64,000 nucleotides of DNA from the NCBI GenBank assembly GCA_026770025.1, contig JAMXDE010000018.1, positions 868,001-932,000 on the forward strand. The letters are read 5' to 3'. Each line of letters opens with the position of its first letter. Position 1 is the stretch's first letter. Below the pieces are notes generated by a model. It was not told where the DNA came from and did no database searches. It saw only the letters and a program-made list of their open reading frames with translations. The stretch comes from Craspedostauros australis (taxonomy: Eukaryota; Bacillariophyta; Bacillariophyceae; Mastogloiales; Achnanthaceae). A program made the translations under genes and the position numbers. Positions 22,484-31,943 of this stretch are shown in pieces.

Positions 22484-24769
22484 ATGCTGAACGAGAAGGA
22501 CCTCGACTCGTTCGCGCTGGACGATGAGATGGAGATGCTGGATGACATCCAGTTCTCTGATCCCAAAGAAAAGGAACTCATGAACAGCGTTCTCATGTCA
22601 AACGGTGGTGACGGTGACGGCAATGGTGACGGCCATGGCGGTGGCAACAGCAGCGGCGACCAGTCCAGGACGCCAGCAGGACCGACGAAAGGGACGGGAG
22701 CGTCATCAACACCTTCGGCAACTCCTCCAGCTTCCGCACCACCCAAGCCACCGTCTTCCACCACAGTAACACCCACATCCACACCAACCACCACGGGACG
22801 AAGACGCAGCAGCACAGTCAAAGCCAAAGCAACGCGGACAGGCCAGAGCAGCAAACCCAAGGCGGCGAAAACGTCGCGTGCAGCCAAGGTCAAGGCGCGC
22901 AACCCCAAAACTAAAAAGCCAGCACGCAAAAAGTCTTCAACGTCCTCTGCAACGACGAAGACTGCAGCAGCTGCTGCTACTGCCGCCACCACAAAAGCAC
23001 CTGCAGTCAAGGGCAAGCGGAATGGGCCCGCCAAACGAACATCTGCTGCAGCTGGCACCACCAAGGCTTCCACTACCACAAGCACCACCAACAAGAGCAA
23101 CAAGAGCAACAGTAGAAGCACCACCAAGACCAAAGCCAGCGCCACCCGCAACAGTAGCAGCAACAGCAACAGGGACAATGTCAAGACGTCAGCATCCAAG
23201 ACCTCCTCCGGCTCTAACTTCGTTGCTCCTCCGCTCGGCGCCACCACCAAAACAACCAAATCTGCCAACGCCACCAACAATCGCACTGCCAGCCGCAACG
23301 TGAGCCGCACTGGTAGAAGTAGCGGCAACACAGCCACCACCACAACGAATAGCAGGAGCAGAAGTAAGAGCAAGACCACCACCAACCGCACCAGAGGCAC
23401 AGCCACCACGGGAAGTATGCGACCGCCTCCCAACGTCACTCCCATGAACACCAGCAACAGCACTAGTTCCGCCACCACCACCACCAACAGCAACAACACT
23501 GGCAACAGCAACAACAGAGGCAACAACAACAACAGAGGCATGATGAGAATCAACAACATGAACAGCATGGGCATGAACATGAACATGAACATGGGCATGA
23601 ACACCCATAGCAACCAGAGTGGCGCAGCAGCTATGATCACTGACAACAGTAGCAACAGCAGCAGCAGCGCCAGCACCGCAACTACCGCGGCCGCATCGCT
23701 CACCAGCAACAACAACGACAGCAGCGCTATTAACATGGCCATGAACGCTATCAACTCAGGAATGCCCATGAACACAGGCATGAACGCAGGCATGAACACA
23801 GCTATGGCTATGAATATGAACATGGGAATGAACATGAACAACAACAACAACAATGCCATGAACACCAGCATGAACAGCAACAACAATGCCATGAACACAA
23901 GCATGAACAGCACAACCAACAACAGCATCAACATGAACATGAACACAAACATGAACATGAACATGAACACAAACAACAAACAACAATCAAGCTCCATGGA
24001 TGATGACCTCATGAACTTCGACCCAACCCCGATCGCCCCCAGCGGCTTCCAGGTGGTCAACAACTACTCCTTTCTTGGCGGCAACAAGCCAAACAACAAC
24101 ACCTCCAACTCCCACTCTAATAACAGTGTTGGTGGAGGCGCAGTGCCTATGAACACGACCATGGACACAGACATGAAACCCAACATCAATGCCAACATCA
24201 ATACCAACATCAACATGAACATCACAAACAACAACATCAACAACAACAATATGAACATCAACAACAGATCACAGTGGCAGCAAATGCAACAGAAACGACT
24301 GCAGCAGCAACAACAACGCCAACAGAGACAGATGCAGCAAATGCAGATACAGCAGAGACAAAGTGGCATGTCATCCTTCCCACCTTCCAACAGACCTGGG
24401 GCACCAGCCCGAAGCAAATCGGCTGCAGCAAGCACCCCCGCCGCCGCCACCAACAACAACAACCCTCTATCCTCATCTTCCATGCACCTACCATCTTCAT
24501 CCTCCATGATGCAGACCTCCAACCTCAAGGACGCCAACGGCTTGGGCCGTCACAGCAGCCACAGTGCAAGCGGCAACGCTGCCGCCACCTCCAACCAATC
24601 CGCCTCCATGGACAGCATGATGCTCCTCCTGGATCCCACGCCCATCGCCCATGAAGGCATCCGAGTTGTTGAAAAGATCGCGCCCGCGGAATTCACACCC
24701 ACTCTTCGCCAGGACGATCTCTCCTTCCTCCTCTCAAGAAACCAGAACCTCAACCGAAACAACAATGTC

Positions 24770-24803
<34 letters not shown>

Positions 24804-25201
24804 CCAGTGTGTTCAATGGTATCGGCAACATGAACAGAAACAGAAACATGATGAATAACAACAACAGCAACAGCAACAACCAAAACAAGATGAACCCAAA
24901 CGTCAAGATGAACATGAACATGAATGTGAACACAGCCATGAACCTCAACATGGGCATGAATATGGGCATAAACTTCAACAACGGCGCTGTCAATGCTGCT
25001 CCCAACAACAGCAACAGCATCAATAACCCGAATGCCGCGGCCATGGGCAACCATGTCGGCCGACAGATGATGCCACCGAGACGCACCTTCAGCGCGCCGC
25101 AGTCCGCCCTGATGCACGCCATTAACGCATCTGGGCAAGTAAGAGGAGGACCTGGTCAGCCCAATCCCTTCCAATTCACGCAACAGCAGCAACAACGATG
25201 A
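22484..25201 (+). CDS. Asn/Met-rich low-complexity protein with a duplicated DPTPIA motif (905 aa)
   Basis: The first ATG of the frame is at 22484 (AAGATGCTG). Layout: an acidic N-terminal segment (MLNEKDLDSFALDDEMEML, then FSDPKEKELMNS, about 1-45); a Lys/Thr/Ala-rich region (about 100-330) resembling linker-histone tails; then Asn, Met and Gln homorepeats with MN-M-N hexanucleotide arrays (about 350-505 and 560-640). Two short ordered islands stand out: DDLMNFDPTPIAPSGFQVV (Asp of DPT at residue 513) and MMLLLDPTPIAHEGIRVV (residue 717). The second is followed by EFTPTLRQDDLSFLLS. The C-terminus has a further MPPRRTFSAP island. No known domain is recognised. The repeat of the DPTPIA island suggests a binding motif; a nuclear role would fit the basic region but is inference only. 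Confidence 0.75.
23559..23971 (+). repeat. Met-Asn hexanucleotide repeat tract
   Basis: Imperfect arrays of ATGAAC units, interspersed with AAC and AGC triplets, encode MN repeats inside the Asn-rich protein. Smaller arrays follow at about 24170-24260 and 24855-24975, and a pure AAC run lies near 24770-24800. These are likely length-polymorphic. Confidence 0.85.
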
Positions 25202-25781
25202 TGACAACGGACGTTCTCTTTCTGATGCGATGGGAACAACCAAGATACTTGGCATAGATACTGTAAAATTGTGTACTACTACTACAACTAGAGAGAGAGA
25301 AACCAGATTTTAGCGTCGACGAGAGTACAGCGTTCGAGTTTTCGAGTATCATGTATCAGCCAATACATTGCATTCCGGGCGGAAGTCCCAAGAGTACTCT
25401 GGTACAATCCATATCTTGCGTTGCATCGCGACTCTCGAGGACGAGCAACACGACACTCTCACAGAGTGACTAAACCTGGGCACCATGTATGTACAAGTAC
25501 CATAGAGTAATTCGTCTCTCTCTAGATTATATAATAATAGAATAGTATAGGAGTTTCACGTTACCAACCACTTGGTCTCTCTCTCTCTCCACTCGTACGT
25601 ATGTGGAGACTGTGAGAGAGAAAGAGTGATGATTCGGATGCGCCGGTGCTGAATATCGTTCTCAGGCAACCGAGCTGTCTCGTGTGCACGGTGCACAATG
25701 AGGACTAGTGTATGAGAATCGAGCACAGCTGTCCTTCGGTGTCAGTTGCAGTCCAGCCCCGGCCAGCTCAGTGCAATGCGT
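25202..25781. other. Intergenic region between convergent genes
   Basis: 580 bases; contains CT/GA-rich simple sequence at about 25575-25630 that could pair with itself (a tctctctctctc run facing gagagagaaagag). No gene seen. Confidence 0.5.
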
Positions 25782-27167
25782 CTAGACCGCCGCGGACAGA
25801 TTGCTGGACGTCGCGTTGCTGTCGTACCGGCTATACCGCTCGGTGGCATCGTCTGATTCCTCCTTCTTGTCTTCATCCTTCTTGTCCTCCACGACATCAT
25901 CGTACCGCGGCGCCGCGACGTCCTGATGCTGACACAGCGGACAGACGTTACGGCGCTGCAACCACTGCTTGAGACATTCCTTGTGGAACTTATGACTGCA
26001 CGGCAAGAGACCGACGCGATCGCCATCCTCCAATGGCACGAAGCAGATGGTGCACGTCATCTCCTTGTCCTCGTCATCCTCGCTGCGATGCGAATAACTG
26101 CTGCCCGTGCTGAGACGGCGCCCGGGTTTCTTGTGGGCCTTGCGGTAGATGCTCGTGCGCAAGGTGAGGCCCGTGGGGCGCGGCTTGGGTTGGTCCGGGG
26201 CTTCGGTTGGCGCATTGGCATTTGCGTTGGCGTTGCTGGTGGCCTCCGTGCCGTTGATGGCCGCGTTCTGGCGCGCGAGGCGCTCTTCTCGTCGTCGTTC
26301 GCGTCGGATGCGATTCTCGAGGACGCGCTGGTTGCGCACGACGTAGTTGCGGATGAGGCTGCGGGCTTGCGAGCGGTCGTTCTCCATGAGGTGATTGACG
26401 TGGAAATCGTTCCAGCCCGGAATCCAGCTGATGAGGAAGCTGAGGCAGTATCGGCCGCAGGAGGTGAGGAGGATGCACATGGTGATGGCCGGGTACAAGG
26501 CGAGGATGTAGAGGAATCGATTCCTGTTGTTGCTGTTGGACTCTTCGTATCGCAAGCAGCCAGGGTACGGGAGACCGGAGCTTCTGGAGGGTTCGTGGCA
26601 AGTGGCGGTGGTGAACGGACAGTACACGGTGGGGTAGCCGTCGTTGTTGAAGCAGTCGCACTCCCGGGCGTAGAAGAGCTGGTTGCCATTCTCATCCTCC
26701 TTCATGGATCGCATGTCAATGTCGAAGCCTTCCAGACCGGCCTGCGTCAACGGCTCCTGCTGTCCTTCAGATGCTAGCGTCACCATCAAGCCTGGCTCCA
26801 CAACACCCCCACCCTCGGTCTCATCGAAGAAAGCAGGCAACTGCAACGCATCCGTCTGCTCTCGTGCTCCTGATCGCAGATTGGCGCCAACGAGAGGCTG
26901 CGCGCTGTCCGAACCTCCATCCTGCCTCCAACCATCGAGATCTTCGAAAGTGAGCCCGCGACGGAAGGATCCCTCCTCAAGCTCCTCCGTGCCAGGTTCG
27001 AGCGTCTTGATGACGGTGAACTCTCCCGAGGTGGCATCGCGCGACAGCAGGACGATGGGCTGCTGATCCAAGTGACACATCTGAGACCGCCGCGTTGTGT
27101 ACTGCGCCTGCGCGCATGCAAACACCACGGCCAGCAACAGAATCGGAACGCGCCAAGCTGATGCCAT
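25782..27167 (-). CDS. Membrane-anchored RING-H2 E3 ubiquitin ligase-like protein
   Basis: A 461-residue single-pass membrane protein. A signal peptide (about residues 1-21, ILLLAVVFACAQAQ) opens a lumenal or extracellular region with a Cys-rich cluster (about 170-204: ECDCFNNDG, YCPF, TCHEP, GCLRYEE). A hydrophobic helix follows at about 218-237, then an Arg-rich cytosolic stretch. A RING-H2 finger occupies 372-412, with the order C-x2-C, C-x-H, H-x2-C and C-x2-C (CTICFVPLED start, RRNVCPLC end). The acidic tail is disordered. It should recruit an E2 enzyme on the cytosolic face of the secretory pathway or plasma membrane; the substrate is unknown. The ATG at 27167 (ACCATGG) has a strong context. 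Confidence 0.88.
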   Translation of the reverse strand: MASAWRVPILLLAVVFACAQAQYTTRRSQMCHLDQQPIVLLSRDATSGEFTVIKTLEPGTEELEEGSFRRGLTFEDLDGWRQDGGSDSAQPLVGANLRSGAREQTDALQLPAFFDETEGGGVVEPGLMVTLASEGQQEPLTQAGLEGFDIDMRSMKEDENGNQLFYARECDCFNNDGYPTVYCPFTTATCHEPSRSSGLPYPGCLRYEESNSNNRNRFLYILALYPAITMCILLTSCGRYCLSFLISWIPGWNDFHVNHLMENDRSQARSLIRNYVVRNQRVLENRIRRERRREERLARQNAAINGTEATSNANANANAPTEAPDQPKPRPTGLTLRTSIYRKAHKKPGRRLSTGSSYSHRSEDDEDKEMTCTICFVPLEDGDRVGLLPCSHKFHKECLKQWLQRRNVCPLCQHQDVAAPRYDDVVEDKKDEDKKEESDDATERYSRYDSNATSSNLSAAV

Positions 27168-27961
27168 GGTCTCAATTATCTTCGTTGCTTGCTTTCTTCC
27201 TTCTTGGTTGCCTCCTGCGGTTGTTGCGACGCTGTCCTGGTTTGTGTTGGTATTTGATATAGTACTCTATGAACTACGACTACTCTACGATTATCCAACG
27301 CAACGGATGTCGCAGATCTTCGTCTTTCCCTCTTTGTGCAGAGATGTCGAGACGCCTGTTTCTGTTGCCGTTACTGCTTCCTTTTCCCGTTGGGGATGAT
27401 TGTGGGCTGACGATGTGGTGCACAACGCCCACCGCTCAACGCGTTCGTAACAGGGGTGCAAGAGGAGAGAGAAAAGTCGGAACTTTGGCGCGCCTTGGAA
27501 TCAACGGCGAACACACATATTATATGTATTTTGCATATCTGTTTGTTTCTGGCACACATTTGGACGTGCGATTGTTCTGAATTGCTCATAATAGTCTGCA
27601 ACGACAATGATATAACATAGTATTTTATGTATATACCACATATACCACATGAATTTCGTGCACGCACGCCTAAGTAACAACGTGCAAAAACGAACTGTGT
27701 GTTGGTGTGGTGGACAGCGAGAACGAAGTTGATTTCGTTGTGGTCATTTAACGACTGACGAAAACAGCGCATGTCGCAACGACTGAGGCAATTGGCCAAC
27801 ATTCATTCGAGATTCTCCCTCCGCCGCTCCACAAAAATGAGACCAGGGAGGAATCAGGCTCGAGCAGGGATCATCGTGTGGGCAGAAACGCGTTGCATGA
27901 GTAGTAGTAGACTGGCGCAAGGGTTAGGGAGAATCATCTGCTGTGTTGCAGTACTCTACTA
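27168..27961. other. Intergenic region upstream of the RING gene
   Basis: About 0.8 kb, partly AT-rich (27590-27650), with no recognisable coding region. Contains the promoter side of the RING-H2 gene. Confidence 0.5.
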
Positions 27962-28022
27962 CTGGTGTCTCGTGGCTAGTTTCCGTTTTTTGGTAATTAT
28001 TGGTAATTATTGGTAACCATTG
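27962..28022 (+). repeat. Left inverted repeat of the candidate transposon
   Basis: Matches the reverse complement of 30462-30518 at 15 of the first 18 positions and again over the TTTTTTGGT..TATTGGT block. It contains a short internal tandem duplication of AATTATTGGT. Confidence 0.55.
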
Positions 28023-29112
28023 GCGTATCGCCGACAGCACAAACTGCCATTCAATGAGTTGATGACCGTTGTCTGACATCTTTGCATCATTGGAAAGAGC
28101 AGGGCGAGAGCTCTCTGTTGATGAGTTCATTGTTGGCAAACAGTCTCCGCTTCCTGTTCATGTTGATGCCTGTTTTAACCCTTTATCGGCTTTTTTATAC
28201 GGACGACGTACGGCCAAGAATCCGGGATTTTTTCTTTGGTATCCATTGGTAGCCGCGTAGAGTCTACGGCATTCTGGTACAGAAATTGGTTGCGTTTTCG
28301 TCCAATCTTGACCGACGACCTCCCAAAGACCCGCATCCAATTCTGTTTCGTCTATTGTTCAAGTGGATGCCATGGTTGCGTTCGTCACTTCATTCTGCTT
28401 CGGGTGGTGTGCTGGTCAGTACTCCAGAATGTTTGTGTGTGTTGCCTTGTGTGTTTGAAGTCAGTCACGAATGTTCGTGACAGCCATGATCATCAATTCG
28501 TGAACACACAAGAGTTCGCGCCAAAAATTATCGTGTGGTTTTACGTGTTGTCGATTCTGACTGTGCTTCTCATCTGACTCTCTCTGCTTGATGCAAGGTT
28601 GTGCATCGCCCTGACGTCGGATCATCGTGCTGTTGCTTTCAATCGACACAGTATCCTCTCCTGCACCTGACCATGTAGTCCTAGTCTTCGAATCTCACTT
28701 CCTCCAAAGATATACCAACTGCAAGCTCTTTTCGTTGCTTTACCATGTGCTATGCTGGCGAGGAAACATCGCTTCCTGATCACGCACCACAACTGTCTTC
28801 ATTGGCAGTGGTTGGTACACCGTCGCAAAGACTAGCCATTGATTTCATGCTCATGCCATGGATGAATTTTTTGACGCATTCGCTGTTCGTGCTGATAGAA
28901 CACAGATGAAAGTGGGTACTTACCTAAAAATTGGGAGTGATCAAGTCCGTCAATGAAGTAGAGTGAAACTGTGTGGTAGTGTTATTGTGCTCTGAGTGGT
29001 TAATTGATGTTAGATGGTATGTAAGCTGGCCCAATTCAGAACTGTTGGAGTCTGAATTGTGAGCAGATGGAGATGAAATGATGAAAAATGATGCTGAGGC
29101 AACATGTGTTGC

Positions 29113-29161
29113 AACACACAGCAGAGCATGAAGTGCAGTGCATGAAGTGCAGAGCATGAAG
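29113..29161. repeat. Short tandem repeat
   Basis: Three near-copies of a GCA(G)(A/T)GCATGAAGT unit in the otherwise non-coding interior of the candidate transposon. Confidence 0.5.
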
Positions 29162-30461
29162 GTGTTGTCAAATTTGCAAGACTGAGGAGGTTCATGGCGC
29201 CTCCAATACTGATCTTGCTTCTTGGAACAACAATGATGCATGCAGCAAATCCGATCATTGCAGAAATGCGATCTTGCCAAATTTGATGGGATTGATGAGC
29301 TTGTATCTGAGCCAAGATGCTCAGGTACATTCACTCACCAAGACAGTAGACATGTATGGTCATGTGCACATAAGGAGGATGACAAGCAGGGCCTGACATC
29401 CATCCTTCAACTCATTACCATCTTCAGATACCAAGACAGGTATCTGAGCGCCGTTGGGAGTTTCGGGAAATGAGGTCAACAGCGAAAGATAAAACGGTTC
29501 ATGACCAAAAGTCTCATGCGTGACCTGACACAGTCTACGGAGAACAAGACTAGACATAGACTGAGGTGAATATAGACTTTTGATCTGATACGTGCTCCAT
29601 CAAACCATGTTCGAACCGTTCTGTGGAGGAAGCCTGATGTTCTCTCCTGATCTTCAGTGCCGCTAAGGCCAATCAAACACTGGCATCTACATTGCGCATG
29701 CGATACATGCTACAATGCGCGCACATGGCGTGGAAATTATGCGCAGCGCAGTTGCACATGCTCAGCGATGTGGAAGATCCAATGAAGAGCGGTGAGAGCA
29801 TGGCGAGATTGAACTCCTTGGTGTGAAACAGTCCATTCTGATCTATTCTGGACTGCTCTTGTGTGCTGCTGATATCCATGGGACCATTGCTCCCCCAAGA
29901 AGGATGGATGCAACGATACACATACATCCAAGTTGCTGTTGCCAAGAAGGTTGCTGGTGTACGGTATTCTGGAGTAGAACTGAAACGTGATTGCAGAAGT
30001 TATCAACTATATCATCAACTACAATGCTATACGATGAACAAAATCACAATAGATGACATCAGGATGTAAGGAACTGATCATAGCATGCAAAGAACACATT
30101 GGTTGGCACCACATTGTATTGGATCATTTCAACCGCGTGTCAACACACGTTGGGGCACACAGAAATTCGCCACGATACATCGAGGTGATATGCATTCGTG
30201 AATGACAATATCGAGTTGTGGCCCCAGAGAAACGAGCAGATCTCGACAACCACCCAACCAATCACCACCAAAGTTGGAGAGGGTGATGAAAAGCCACACT
30301 TGAGAGTGATCACGAAAGGAGAGCTCAAACGGACGGAGCGGAATGGACTTGCCGAGGAGGTTCGTGGCAGAAAAGATGGTTTTGGGCTGCTACACGCGGG
30401 ACTGACGTACAAAATGGAACAGCGTCTACAGAGAAAATGACTCATACAACTAAATATAATA

Positions 30462-30518
30462 CCAAATGTTACCAATAGTCACCAAAAAATGACCTCCCTT
30501 CAAGCCACGGGACACTAG
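30462..30518 (-). repeat. Right inverted repeat of the candidate transposon
   Basis: Inverted partner of 27962-28022. It lies about 110 bases downstream of the ornithine decarboxylase stop codon, so it may affect that gene's 3' end. Confidence 0.55.
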
Positions 30519-30627
30519 AGTTAGTGTTTCCACGCCTCTTGATGCCATCGACATCCCCACTGATTGCCGCGCCGCAGCAATCGCAAACATGCTCTGCTCT
30601 TGTATCCGCCCTTGCGCTGATTGGAAT

Positions 30628-31471
30628 CTACTCCTCCAACATCTTGGGCAAAACGCTGCAGGTGTAGTACTTCTTGGCCAGACTGAATCCATTGAAGGTG
30701 CACGCCGAGCTGCTAGTGTAGGCTCCCAGGTTCTTGTAGTAGAGGCAGTCGCCGATCTCCAGCTGCGGCAGGAGGACCGACCGGTTGACAACATCGCCAG
30801 CATCGCAGGTGGGGCCGAAGATGGTGGAGGGGTAGAGAACGTCTTCGTTGTGATTAGTAGACTTGATGGGGTTGCTGCGCAACAACCGTGGTCTCACGTG
30901 GAGGGTGTCGTCCCAAATTAGATTGTTGAATGGACCATACACGCCTTCGTTGAGGTAGTAGGCGAAGTCGTCGCGGGCAGCAACAGCTGTCTTGTCTGAG
31001 CCCTCGGCATTGTCTTTGTTGGCAAGGTTGCTGCGGACGCTGGTGACAGAAACGACGACAGCAGAGCAGGCGGACACCAGGTATCGTCCTGGCTCGCCCA
31101 TGACTTGGACGCTGTCCTCAGGGAAGATCTCGTCGATGAGGGGCGAGATCTGATCGGCCATGCCGGGGAACGACATGAGGGACATCGCCCTCTCGAGCGC
31201 CTCTTCATCTTCCTCCAATTCCTTGGGATGATCCTCATTGGGGACCTCGGAGAGGTTGGCCGGATTCCAAGGGGAGATCGTGTCGCCAGGGAAGCCACCG
31301 CCGATGTCCAAGAGGTTCATATCGAAGCCGAACTCGTTCTTGCCCATATCGAAGATTTCGCGGGCATCGTTCAGTGCCGTCTTGTAAGTGGATGCAGTGC
31401 GGCAGTTGGAACCAACATGGAAGGCAACACCGACGACGGGCAAGCCGCATTCCTTGGCAGTGCTCAGCAGA
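30628..31471 (-). pseudogene. Ornithine decarboxylase, 3' (C-terminal) part, separated from its 5' part by retrotransposon A
   Basis: Group IV PLP-dependent decarboxylase, converting ornithine to putrescine, the first step of polyamine synthesis. This part encodes GLPVVGVAFHVGSNC, the phosphate-binding Gly loop LDIGGGFPG, the EPGRYL segment and the second-subunit active-site Cys in GPTCDAGDVV, ending PKMLEE at the stop 30628-30630. The frame enters from the target-site duplication GCAGA (31467-31471) and is intact. Together with the part at 54617-55445 it accounts for about 555 residues, and one copy of the duplication restores the reading frame exactly (829 plus 839 bases, divisible by three). 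As sequenced, this half lacks a start codon and promoter and the catalytic Lys. Confidence 0.92.
31467..31471. repeat. Target-site duplication of element A (left copy, GCAGA)
   Basis: GCAGA abuts the LTR start at 31472 and is repeated at 54617-54621 immediately after the other LTR. Confidence 0.93.
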
Positions 31472-31917
31472 TGTTAGACTTGAGGAATTGGTTGTAACTT
31501 AGGAAGAACGCGTCCTTCTGCGATTGATCAGGTCGAGAAGGTGGCGTTCACTGGTAGTCTGTTGGGAACTCAAATGTTATTACAAACTTAAGAGTTGTGA
31601 GCTTAATCTCTGACCTCTGTTCATGTCCATGCCTCTGCTCTTGCATTCCTCTGCTCTGCAAGCATCGGATGGGATCCTTAGATCTCTTCAAGTTCAACTT
31701 GTTTGGGTCAGTAGCTATCTCACAGTATCGTTCTTGTATCGTGGTACCTTGTCTCTGGTACCCAGTACCTTGGTACATCTTCATTTTCGTTTCTCGTCGA
31801 GCTATTCGCTCGTAATGTGACCATTTCATGGTCCGTGTTGGTTCAGGATACGGTTCATACGCACAACTAAGCTGGAACACGAGAGAGAGCTGTGCGGAAT
31901 AAAGCATAATGCTAATA
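31472..31917 (-). repeat. 3' LTR of element A
   Basis: 446 bp, starting TGTTAG and ending CTAATA on the plus strand. One visible difference from the partner LTR at 54171-54616. Confidence 0.95.
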
Positions 31918-31925
31918 CTCCCCGA
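31918..31925 (-). promoter_or_regulatory. Polypurine tract of element A
   Basis: On the minus strand the sequence just upstream of the 3' LTR is purine-rich (CGGGGAG), the expected plus-strand primer for reverse transcription. Confidence 0.6.
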
Positions 31926-31943
31926 AGCGTATCTCTGTGCCTG

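Larger units (their letters stand above)
27962..30518. mobile_element. Candidate non-autonomous DNA transposon bounded by imperfect inverted repeats
   Basis: The left end (27962 rightward) and the reverse complement of the right end (30518 leftward) share CTRGTGTCYCGTGGCTWG, then, after a short unalignable gap, TTTTTTGGTRAYTATTGGT and AAC..TTGG. The left end carries an extra copy of the AATTATTGGT unit. The roughly 2.5 kb in between has no ORF over about 140 codons, and no transposase motif is recognised. I cannot identify a clear target-site duplication, so the element type is undecided. A weaker echo of the motif (TTGGTATCCATTGGTA) occurs inside at about 28238-28253. Confidence 0.4.

Noticed and set aside
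22450-24063. 537-codon hydrophobic minus-strand frame
   Set aside because: Reverse complement of Asn/Thr/Ala/Met repeats, which necessarily reads as Val/Leu/Phe runs; not a membrane protein.
29596-29620. tRNA B-box-like sequence (GGTTCGAAC on the minus strand)
   Set aside because: No matching A box or acceptor stem around it; no tRNA gene can be folded.
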